DNA of 64,000 nt. It comes from Pelodera strongyloides (lineage: Eukaryota > Nematoda > Chromadorea > Rhabditida > Rhabditidae). Positions within the stretch are counted from its first letter, which is position 1. Each line of letters begins with the position of its first letter. The position numbers and the translations under genes were made by a program. Under the pieces are notes generated by a model. It did no database searches. It saw only the letters and a program-made list of their open reading frames with translations, and had not been told where the DNA came from. The DNA lies in assembly GCA_036852015.1 (NCBI GenBank), contig JAANDG010001203.1, forward strand, positions 1-64,000, read 5' to 3'. This document shows positions 45,233 through 55,440 of this stretch, piece by piece.

Positions 45233-45237
45233 CCATA
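45233..45237. repeat. Target-site duplication CCATA, left
   Basis: CCATA directly precedes the left LTR (TACTGTCGC). The same five bases directly follow the right LTR at 50316-50320. Confidence 0.85.
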
Positions 45238-45960
45238 TACTGTCGCATCGTTTAGTGACAGCACTTGGGTCTTGTATGTATATGGACTGCGTCAAATAAG
45301 AGACCTGTTTGATAACAGATTTATTCAACACAATCGTATGCACAATACAAGGATGATCCAACGATCGCGGGAGCAAGCTCACCACACACGTTGGTTCGAA
45401 GAAGACTATCGCGGGAGCAAGCTCACCACATAAGTCTTTTGTAGTTTTGAAGAGGTGATCGCGGGAGCAAGCTCACCACACACACCTTTGGAGTTGTTGG
45501 CCAAAGACATGCTTCTGGCTCGCTCGGTCCATCTCCGAGCGGCCCCGATAAGGGGGAATCTTGGGCTTAAGTACCGTACGTTCATGGGCGGAGCAGGAGG
45601 AAATCTATCTGCGTATAGAGAAATCTCATGCTACCTAACAATTGTATGCATCTTTACTAACCTCCTTCATTTGCATACTAACTAACGAGCTTATTAGTCA
45701 TACATTACATCACCATTTGTGGGTTCAAGGGGGCGAGACTAATTCTCTTCATATGCACACTCTCTAAACATTAGCTGACTGTGGTCAGCTAAGTGCAACC
45801 TTTGTTGCTGTTACACTCGTGGGAAATTGAACGATTTGAAACTACCAAGAAACGAAGAAACTCAACAAGGATATTGATCTTGATGAATATACGAAGGATA
45901 TAATAAAGTAATGTGGATAAATACTACTAGTAATTCATTATACAAGTGCGAGTCAGCACA
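45238..45960 (-). repeat. Left LTR (3' LTR), 723 bp
   Basis: Intact copy from TACTGTCGCATCG to AGTCAGCACA. It has three copies of ATCGCGGGAGCAAGCTCACC plus ACA, where the other LTR has two, and a few other differences. A 70-bp internal length difference comes mainly from that extra unit. Confidence 0.85.
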
Positions 45961-47129
45961 CTCCCGCCCGCACAGGTGGAAGGTGAGACGTGAAATTCAA
46001 GGGAAAAATATGCGAAGTACTCATAAGACAAAAAAAAGAGGAAAACTAAGCACATGAATCAGCACGAGAAAAAAGGCACACAAAAATACGGGAACACAAT
46101 TCACGAGTATAACGGAATAAGCAACACTCATAATAACGTGATGCACTAATTATGTAAGGCTAAGGCGTAAAAAATGCAAAAACTCAGGAAAAATTCTGGT
46201 AAACACGAATAATCAATTTCTCTCACAAATATGCACCAAATGATAAATGCAACAACGCAAAATACTGCAAAAATGAAGGAAATAAACAAATTTCTCATAT
46301 GATCGATACAGAAATTTGAAGGAATGGGAAAATGTCATACAACAATTGTATGGATGGAACGTAATGCAAATTCAAGTGCGAAAGCCGCTTTCTCACAGAC
46401 TCCAAAGGATTCTCCGTCGAGAGTGACGTTCGGTATAACAGAGCCGTAGATTGGTCATGAGCGATGTGTTGCTCACCAGTGGCGTTCAGTACTAAGCAGT
46501 TGGATGTTGCTTTTCCTGTGAGATGGGACTTTAACGTCTGGACTTGATTCGAGGGCCACTAAACCAACCGTAGTTCGTGCCTCTCCACAGCATAGCGTCC
46601 GAAGCGAAAAAGTAACATTCTTGTGAAAAATCTTCGTGCAGTGTATATCACAGGTGAACAAATGCGGTGCACCTATAAGCGAACTGAGCTACCATAATGC
46701 TCTCCAGTTCAGGTTCGATCCACAATGCACATCGTAGTAGCTGAGCCGTGAGAATATCCTTGCTCACGTCCTTGCTCCAGAGTGGCGCACCGTACTAGGC
46801 CTCTAGCCCGTCCAGCTTGATCGGGACAATCCGTATGTCGCCGACCGTATAGCGCATTAACTCTCCGCTCGAGCATTAGGCGATCAGCACCTCGAGAGTT
46901 GAACCTCCCTCCTGGGTAGATCCACATGGCACGCGGAAAGTTGTTGCCATTACCTCCTGAGTATACTAGCGAATGTTCTTGCCACACGGGACTTCTTGCC
47001 TGGTTTGGAATCCCAGGTGCACCAAATGTAGCGCACGAAGTACAAGAATAGAGAGTCCCTGGCGTACGAAAACTGCGAGAATTCGTTCTGCAGCGAATGT
47101 GTCCTGCCACGCGGGTCTTGTCCGGGTTT

Positions 47130-47146
47130 CGATCCCAGGTGCACCA
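47130..47146 (-). other. Candidate primer-binding site of the LTR element
   Basis: Minus-strand TGGTGCACCTGGGATCG starts 4 bases inside the LTR and begins with TGG, as PBSs complementary to a tRNA CCA end do. A second near copy lies at about 47012-47026. The priming tRNA could not be identified. Confidence 0.5.
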
Positions 47147-47674
47147 AATGTACTGTCGCACCGTTTAGTGACAGCACTTGGGTTTTGTATGTATATGGAC
47201 TGCGTCAAATAAGAGACCTGTTTGGTAACAGATTTATTCAACACAATCGTATGCACAATACAAGGATGATCCAACGATCGCGGGAGCAAGCTCACCACAC
47301 AAGTCTTTTGTAGTTTTGAAGAGGTGATCGCGGGAGCAAGCTCACCACACACAACTTTGGAGTTGTTGGCCAAAGACAGGCTTCTGGCTCGCTCGGTCCA
47401 TCTCCGAGCGGCCCCGATAAGGGGGCTTAAGTACCGTACGTTCATGGGCGGAGCAGGAGGAAATCTATCTGCGTATAGAGAAATCTCATGCTACCTAACA
47501 ATTGTATGCATCTTTACTAACCTCCTTCATTTGCATACTAACTAACGAGCTTATTAGTCATACATTACATCACCATTTGTGGGTTCAAGGGGGCGAGACT
47601 AATTCTCTTCATATGCACACTCTCTAAACATTAGCTGACTGTAGTCAGCTAAGTGCAACCTTTGTTGCTGTTAC

Positions 47675-50169
47675 CAGGGCATAAATTAGGTCCGCACCTC
47701 AAAATTTTCGGGAGGTGATTTTCCGCCTTCGGCGGGAGGTGATTTTGGCTAATTTGCATATAAAACTTTAGGGGTGGGTACATACTATCAAAAGGGCTAT
47801 TGATACGTCTTTACATAATACTAATAAATAGAAAAAGTATTTATAAACAAGTTAAAGATTATTAATTCATATTTTGTTTCGTTTTAGGTAAGAATGCCTC
47901 GCGTGCAGTGTGCTTCTGTGTGTCTTTCACCCACGCTCTCACGCACCCTAACCTTCCATACTGTAGATTGAATGCCGGATAGTTTTTACCTTGTGCACGC
48001 CTTTTTATCCTTGGTTAATAAATGGTGTTCTCGCAGTGGTTGTTGTGTTTGGTGTGAATTAATATGTTTGGTTTTGAATACGTGATGAGTTAATAAACAA
48101 TGGACAATGGACGAAGCAAAGGAATTAGTAAGTGATGGTTAAGTTTATTTGTAATCAGTTAGTTCCGCAGTGGATGTAACTGAATGATCTATTTTAATTG
48201 CAAAATGGTGTAGAAACAGTGTCGGATATTGTACGGCGATCATTTTCTGTTAATTTTCCTTAAAGTGCAAAAACCTTTTTCACTGAGTGGAATCGAACCA
48301 GCGTCACCTGCCTTGCAATCTGCACCGCTAACCCTTAGACTAAGGCGTCCTTCTGTGCCTATGGCAAAGAAGGCCTTAAAAGCTGCCAGCGCCCATGCCA
48401 TAGATGAGCCGAATAGACCAAAAACTAAATATTCTTTATACATACAAAATTCACTCGAATTACTCATGATTCTGTTTAATGCATCTAAAAGAATAGTATT
48501 GGTCGACTAATGTTGTTTATCTACTTCAATAAGGTAGTGAAATTGCTAACCGCATTTTAGGCATTTTGCGGACATTCGTGCGTAATAAAGAATCATTTCC
48601 CAATTCACTTTAAAGTATAAGAAACCTATATCTAAACACATGGTTTTGTTCAGCAAATTGTTTAGAACAGAAAACCAGAAAAGAAGTTTTGCTTCAAAGT
48701 AATTCCTAAACTTGTTAAATTGAAAAATGCAGCACTAACTCGAATTGCTGGCGGGCTTCTCGGCGCACTACCTATAAAAGTAAAATCATTTCCCAAAGCT
48801 TTTATATTTAAAAATATGCCTATTAAAGTACATGGTTGGATAGGGCATTTTGTCTACTTTCCAAATACTTATTTTTGAAATGGATTCCTTTGCGTCTTTC
48901 TTGTTTTATTTAACAAAAACTAGGCGCAACTTTCGATTTTCTAGCCGTCTAGCGCGGCGTCTAAAAGGGATCCGCGGGCAAAAACTTAGAAAAAAACGGG
49001 GATGACAGTACTTCACAATTTCAGCCACAGTAGTACTTTTGCATGGAGATTACTTCCGAAGTATTTTAACACACCTACCATGTATTATACATCAATTTGA
49101 AGAGAATTTCACGTACTACAACTTGGTAATAATAATTTCCAAATAAATACAACTTTTCACCAAAAATGTGTGTGTTAAATGTGCGCCACAGGGCTTATGC
49201 TTAGGCTATTTTTTCATGGAATTTTTTGTATGGAGCACAATCGTTACTGGGAAAGTCTTGATTAAGCTAATCATATCAGTATTAATCAGTTCCTTACAGT
49301 ACTGGAGGATACTAACTCGTAACTCTTTCCAATCGTTCCAACTTCAAGAATGACATTTACAGAGTAATATTCGCATATATAACGAAGTTAACTTACCGCT
49401 TTACTTTCTTTCACTATTTCGAAACTTCACTAACACAACCACCACATTCACCAAAACACAAAGGTTCATAATTTCACACAAACGGGGTAGCATTGTGCAC
49501 TCCATGGTTGTTCGAATTCCCAGGTACCGTAACAACACCAAACAAAAGGTTATAGATGATCGTCGTCGGTCCTTCATAGCAAAATTCACAGCAAACAAAA
49601 GGTTATAGTTATAGATGGTCGTCGTCGGTCCTTGGTGCAGCTCCATGTCTAATGCGAGTAGAACGTGTGAAAGAAAAAACCAAAAACCACCAAACAGAAG
49701 GAAACAATATTTATTAATTGTCAATGAATACACCGCACACAATTATTAATGAATACACCGCACACAAATAAAACGTTCCATGCACTGACTTATTACGCTT
49801 ATATGACAGTTTAGAATCTATTCTAATTAGTCCGCATTACGGTAACCCTCTCTCTACCACTCTATAGCCACCTAACGCGACGCAACGACATTGTGCACGT
49901 GTTGCCGACTGTCTGTCTCTGGCCACCTCTAAATCAGACCGACAGAGGACGGAATGAGACTGTAAAACAGAATAGTGTTTTTATTGCATTTTTGAACTCT
50001 TTGGATGGTGCTAGTTACGAGAACGATGTTGCGAAGGGATATAAAAGTATTTTACTTGTTTATAATATTAAAATAAGTTTTATTTTGGGAGATGTTTTAT
50101 CGACCGGGGGATGGTGGTCCAGGGAGTGGGAGGTGAAAGCCCGCCTCCGGCGGGGTGATTTATGCCCTG
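47675..50169. mobile_element. hAT-like DNA transposon, 2495 bp, non-autonomous
   Basis: Inverted ends CAGGGCATAAAT and ATTTATGCCCTG are flanked by perfect 8-bp duplications GCTGTTAC (47667-47674 and 50170-50177). The left LTR has the uninterrupted site GTTGCTGTTACACTCG. An 8-bp duplication with CAGGG ends is typical of the hAT superfamily. Subterminal GGAGGTGATTTTCCGCC and GCCCGCCTCCGGCGGGGTGA are related inverted motifs. No transposase frame was recognised. It carries a tRNA-like block (48270-48352) and two copies of GGTTATAGATGRTCGTCGTC (R = A or G). Confidence 0.9.
48270..48352 (-). repeat. tRNA-like sequence inside the hAT element
   Basis: On the minus strand CTAAGGGTTAGCGGTGCAG resembles an A-box region, and GCTGGTTCGATTCCACTC contains a perfect B box 25 bases further. 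The anticodon arm does not pair cleanly. Possibly a pol III-derived fragment captured by the transposon. Confidence 0.4.
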
Positions 50170-50320
50170 GCTGTTACACTCGTGGGAAATTGAACGATTT
50201 GAAACTACCAAGAAACTCAACAAGGATATTGATCTTGATGAATATACGAAGGATATAATAAAGTAATGTGGATAAATACTACTAGTAATTCATTATACAA
50301 GTGCAAGTCAGCACACCATA

Positions 50321-53150
50321 CACACCAAATTGCTTGCTTTAAACATGAAACAAGAAAGCGAGTTCTCTAAATAATTAATTACACAAAACAGCTTTCAATC
50401 TAATACATAGAACACCTATTTTACACCACTTCCAAATACTCGAAAACACACCACAACAAAACAAGAACAACATCAAAAGCTTACTCGACTCGCGAGGGCC
50501 AAATTTATTTAAAACTAAACATGAAAACAAAAGGTACTGTGAATTGTGTAAAGCAAACATCGACCTCTCCTGCAAACAATATTACGCAAAAAAGGAAAAA
50601 CAAAGGAACTATGGAATATCGCTTAAACACTAATCCTGCAAACGATACTAGATAAAAAAGGCTAAGCTTCACACTGCAACTCTACTCCACAACTTCCCGT
50701 CGCAACTATTAATAGCAAAGTTTACCGATCGAAGCGTTTCAGAATATCATAATACAATCTTATAATCTTAAACAGGCGGTTTTCGGAACGCATATAACGG
50801 AAGTCTGGCAAATTACTACATAATCATAGTATAATATAAACGTGCCTACGAATACTCTCACGGACCTCGTCTACGAAAGCCAATTAAGCCTAGGTTTTCA
50901 AAAGTTGGGAAGCACCAAGAGAATGTGGATCATATAATGAATGAGTACAAAACAGCAATCCGTGCGACACTAAATTTAACAAAATTACAAACTTAAATGG
51001 ATGTCGCACACTCCAGTTCAGTTCCAAGCCGCACGAATCCATCACCTTGTCGAATTGGTCGTTGATCCAAATCCAAATCGCTCTTGAGCAATTCGTTCCA
51101 CTGCAAATAACAAAGTATTGCAATAAAATGTTAAAGGTAAAATCAGCAAAGAAACACAGAGGTAGCACACACGACTATACATAGTGGCAAGACAAGTGGA
51201 AAACAGTTAATCCACAAATTTTTGAAATCTTAATCTAGAGAAGACGAACATTCAGAGTTAACATGAGAAAAAACTAACAAACTAACGGTTAGAAAATAGC
51301 TAAAAGTAACCGTATATTCACTAAACGATCACAAAAGCAAGTTTACTAAAAAAAAAGTGCGAATCAAGCAAGAAACAACTTAAAACTATCACAAATAAAT
51401 AAAAATTCAACGGAAAATTGTGCGGAACAAAGCTGCGTAAAGAAGAGGATTTAAATTAACGATTTAACGAATACATTTGCAAAGAAAAACACAATTAAAA
51501 TGCAAATAAAACATGAAACAATTTAGGCCAGACCAAAAAATTGTTTCTCCGACGGTGTGACCCCGCCCACAATGCGTACGCAGAAAAACGAATTACGGGG
51601 TTTCGAGCGGGAATTTCAAATTTTTTAACAACTTAAATCGTTTATAATAGAAAAAGTGTGGGGAATATTTCTGCGAAACTTACAAATAAATTAAACATCT
51701 ACTCAAGGAACGTGTACGCAAAATTCCAGCGAGGGGCACCCTCTGTAGCGGAATTTACAGCCTGAAACGCGGTTTTTGCGACTTAAAAAATCACTTTCTA
51801 TAACATAAATTCTGTCGGGCCGATTTTCTCCAAACTTTCACAGTATGTTAAACCACTCATAAAAACACTATAGACAAAGTTTCACGTTGGGGCGTTCATT
51901 TCTTTCATGAAACCCGAAACGAAAGTCACTCTCAATGGCGCGCCTGTGATTTGTAAGCTACCCAGATGTGTTTCTGATCCTCGATTTACCATATATCCTA
52001 AATTTCACAAAGAAATAACCACTTTTAAGGCAAATCCCTTATTAGGGTACTGTAATCCCGTTGTACGCTTTCTCTTTGTTGAAGGCATCCCGTTGTACGC
52101 TTTCTCTTTTTCGCGGGCTTGCGGGTCCCTACATATAAGGCATTCAATATCCAAATTAAAAAGAAACTTAATTACTATAGAACAGAAAAAAGAAACGCAA
52201 ACGCAATGCAAACAAACCTCGATGAGTAATGCAGGCACTTCACAGATAATGAACCCAACAGTGACGTGACGACTCACGACCATGATTGGGAGGAAGCACT
52301 CTGAAATTTCATACTTCCTACTTTTTGTTTTTAATTAAGAAGCTGAAACAAGCTTACTTGCTTACTGCAACAATCAAAAGTTGAACACAAACAAAGAGGA
52401 GAGGGACAAAAAATATTTGCCTCGTCCGATACGTAGAAGAGCTCCCAAACCCCACTTAATTTGGAGAGTTTGGCTAGGGCTAAGGACAACCTAAAATACA
52501 GCACCAATAATAACAATTAACCATTCCTGAAATTGCGCATCATGATACCCTAGGCTGGACAACTGCATTCCCATTACATTATTTTACCTGCCGGAATGCC
52601 TAGATGGGCACACGAAATAGCTTCTAACCCAACAATAAGATATGAACAGACATTTTCCAGCACACGTTTTGAAACCACACCACAAACAATCCGACATCAC
52701 ACTTAGTACCCTATCCAATAAAATCGGTGTCAATTATTATAAGGGTAGTCGTGGAAAACTAATAAGTGAACTTGCTGAACTGCGAATGCGAACCTGCTTT
52801 CCTGCTTAAATCCTTGTTGAGCGAGAAAATTTCATCCAAATTCATGATGGTGAACGCGGGCGTCACGGTCGAATAGACGATGCCGATGGCCCTGCTTCTT
52901 CCAGCAATAATTCGGAACCAACGGAAGTGTAGTCTTCATATCCTATGCTACAGTTTTTTTAAAGCAAGACGAATGAATTGCGTGTAAGTGTAAGTTAAAT
53001 GTGAATACCACTAACGTACAATTAACGAAAAATATGGGAAAAATTCCTACAATTACACGGTATCGTTGAACTTTAATATGCCTATACATACATAAACAAC
53101 TCAATTAACAAACAATAACACTGAATGTAACACCAATTTCAATCAACAAT
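50321..53150. other. Interval with only weak exon candidates
   Basis: Minus-strand segments at 50985-51104 (after TTTGCAG; WNELLKSDLDLDQRPIRQGD) and 52790-52920 (SRAIGIVYSTVTPAFTIMNL) read open and look protein-like, but they could not be chained in phase. No family recognised. 52110-52140 and 44828-44850 share TAGGGACCCGCAAGC in opposite orientation. Confidence 0.3.
52421..52490 (-). other. Exon-like segment with a GC donor
   Basis: Minus-strand 70 bp between TTTTAG and GCAAAT, open as LSLALAKLSKLSGVWELFYV and SDE. Aligns with 44676-44746, whose donor is GTAAAT, so a GT to GC donor change is the simplest explanation if both are exons. Confidence 0.25.
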
Positions 53151-53279
53151 TAGAAAAAACGAACCGTTTGAAAAAAAAATATTTTGAACAACGAACGCGC
53201 ACGAGGTGGAGGCGGAGCGGTGGAGAAAGCGAGGCACATCTCTTTAGCGTAACTTGTAGCATTGCGTACGCTTCCGTTT

Positions 53280-53430
53280 TCCCCTCCGGAATTCCCGAGC
53301 TTGGGCCGAGTATTTTCCCAGCTTGGCCCGAGAAACTCGGGTTCTCCGAGCTTGGTCCGAGAAAGTTGTTGGAGAATACTAGGAAAATAGTCGGAACAAG
53401 CTTGGAGAGGCCTAGTTTCTCGGAACAAGC
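53280..53430. repeat. Inverted words of the CAAGCTTGG hairpin family
   Basis: CCGAGCTTGGGCCGAG, CAGCTTGGCCCGAGAA, CCGAGCTTGGTCCGAGAA and CGGAACAAGCTTGGA occur within 150 bp in both orientations, as in 43084-43208 but less ordered. Confidence 0.5.
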
Positions 53431-53495
53431 TTGGAAGACATTAACAGAGTATATTTTGTACTTTTTTCAGGGCACAACTTTTGCTACTTCGAAGC

Positions 53496-53979
53496 ATGGC
53501 TAGTATGATACATGGACAACGAAACAAGCTGAAGACGACGAGCAATTTATCGTCCGAACTTGGCTTGGTCGCCTATAGAGTCTGCCTGGCCTTCTGCACG
53601 CGTCGTAAGCACTGAAAAGTGCATGGACCACCCAGGAACAAAGGAGAAGACATCCGAGGTGAGAACTTCTCTCTTCTATCTCTCCGTCACTCTCTCTCTC
53701 TCTAATCTCTCTCTATCCATCTCCTATCTAATCCATCTCTCCCAAACACTTCTCTATCTCGCTCTCCCTATCTATCTATATCTATCTATCCATCGCTCTA
53801 TCTATCTATCTCTAATCTCTCCCTCTCTCTCTCGATGTATCTTCATTTTCTTCGCTCATCTCAATTCACAAATTCACACTCCCCTTCTAAACATTTGCTA
53901 ATTCAGGTCAAATACTGTCTATCGAAGTCCGGAATGGATCTGTCTGGCTCGTTTTCACTTCTTGCTCCTACTCCTACTG
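53496..53979 (+). other. Possible two-exon coding segment
   Basis: Between TTTTTTCAG (53470) and GAG/GTGAGA (53658), and again from ATTCAG/GTC (53909), frames stay open across the junction. One reading ends MDHPGTKEKTSE then VKYCLSKSGMDLSGSFSLLA and stops at 53979. A second reading with donor 53605 is equally consistent, so no product is proposed. The CT/TATC microsatellite at 53680-53840 fills the intron. Confidence 0.2.
53680..53840. repeat. CT and TATC microsatellite
   Basis: About 160 bases of CTCT and CTATCTAT words. Confidence 0.9.
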
Positions 53980-54557
53980 AATTTTGACTGGCTCAAGTCT
54001 CGAAGGCTTTACAAGCGTACTACGTTATCTACGTTATCACTCCACATCATGTGACGAGACCCTTCACACTCAATCAGGTAACTATGTTTCTGCTTCTAAT
54101 TCCGATGTCTACCTCTAGCAAATGTCATTCTAGCGTGCGACGCATCATGCTTTGCACTATAAGACTCCACCTCTGCATCCTTTCTTTGGATACGGTTGAT
54201 GTGGCGTTCGTTCTGTACAGCTGACGCTTATATATAGTTATATAGTTCTGCACTGCACTGCGATGAGTGGAGACGTCGCAGCCGGTGGATTGGTGGTCGA
54301 ATATGGTGATGTGTGACTAAAGTCTGGATGCCGCAAACAAGCGGAAACACGACAGAGATTCCTCCAATGTTATGCCCTTCCCTTTTCACCCCCTCCTCAA
54401 ATGATAAAGATTTACAGAGGAGGGGGCTGGCTCAACGTGTTGTGCTACTCTTGTTCATTATGGTTGTTCTGTGATATTGTGTTTCCTACTTTCCCCAAAC
54501 TGAATCTGTGAAGGATTGGACTTTGCGACTTGTACGAGACTCCTGTTCGAAGTTCAG

Positions 54558-54692
54558 AGGTCGTATTCACCAACACACAGGGAGCCCTCCCTAGTTGGCA
54601 CACGAACACGCTCTGAATCTCTTCTGCACTCGCACTCCCTAGCTCCCTGGGAAGGCCAGGGAAGACTCCCTGTGTGTTGGGGAATACGGCAT
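54558..54692. mobile_element. Relative of the AGGCCGTATTCACC element
   Basis: Starts AGGTCGTATTCACCAACACA after CAG and ends TGTGTGTTGGGGAATACGGC. The inner arms are CACAGGGAG and CTCCCTGTG. Same ends and size as 37921-38050, different interior. Confidence 0.7.
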
Positions 54693-55440
54693 ATGTTCTG
54701 TCACTTGAACCCTCCCCAAATGATGAGGGGGTGACTTAACACTGCGTATTCTTGTATGATTATGGGTTTGATGTGCTGCTTAACCGTCTCGTAACTTTTT
54801 GTTGGATAACTTTTCGACACAAATAATTGATACTTGAAAGTGAGAGGAATCGAAACTTCGCGATAACTTTAATCTTTCGACAGTGTTGTCGACACTCATT
54901 TACGGCTAAAAAGTAGAGTGCCGACCCCCTTTTAAATTAAAAAAAATGTTCGCGGACTACTGTACAATATCCGCAAAACTGCACTTTTCTTTACGCTCAC
55001 GGCCCGCTCCACTTCATGCGATACGCTTATTCAGTTCCGCTCGCCAGTTCGCTACGCGAAAAACTAAATTTTGCGGACGCTGTACTACAAGGAAAACAAC
55101 AGTAATTATACGAAAGTTTATTCGAAAGTTCTAGGCTTTTAGGTGTTAGAACATCAAAGCGAATAATTTGTCAGCTAGCCAACGGAATACCTACTGTAGC
55201 TCTGAATGTATATTTCTGCCCACATTAAAACTGCTAATTGCAATCATGCTCATCGGCGGTGCCCCTTACTCGTTTATCCGACCTTCCTTGATGATGGTAT
55301 GCTAACATTGCTAACCGTAGTTGGGGCCTCACCAGCGGTGAGGCCTTACTTAGTGGCTTATTGCTATACAGTATAACGGTATAACGACCGCCGAACTACG
55401 TTCAGTTCTGTCCGTACCATTATCCAATGTGGTTGTGGTG
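54693..55440. other. Interval with nothing recognised
   Basis: No exon, RNA or ordered repeat seen except GC-rich words around 54955-55110. Confidence 0.5.

Larger units (their letters stand above)
45238..50315 (-). mobile_element. LTR retroelement, non-autonomous or decayed
   Basis: Two long direct repeats (45238-45960 and 47151-50315) are bounded by identical 5-bp duplications CCATA. On the minus strand the LTR begins TGTGCTGAC and ends GCGACAGTA. A primer-binding-like TGGTGCACCTGGGATCG (about 47130-47146) follows the minus-strand 5' LTR, and a purine tract (GCGGGCGGGAG) precedes the 3' LTR, so the element reads on the minus strand. The 1.2-kb interior has open frames but no recognisable gag, protease or polymerase motif; it cannot be autonomous. 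The right LTR has been split by a DNA transposon. Confidence 0.85.
47151..50315 (-). repeat. Right LTR (5' LTR), interrupted
   Basis: Matches the left LTR from TACTGTCGCACCG to 47674 and again from 50178 to AGTCAGCACA at 50315. Removing the insertion and one target duplication leaves 662 bp. Confidence 0.85.

Noticed and set aside
46709..47161. 150-residue minus-strand frame as a gag gene
   Set aside because: It lies where gag would start, but no gag, zinc-knuckle or protease motif is visible, and overlapping frames are equally long. Left as uncharacterised interior of the LTR element.
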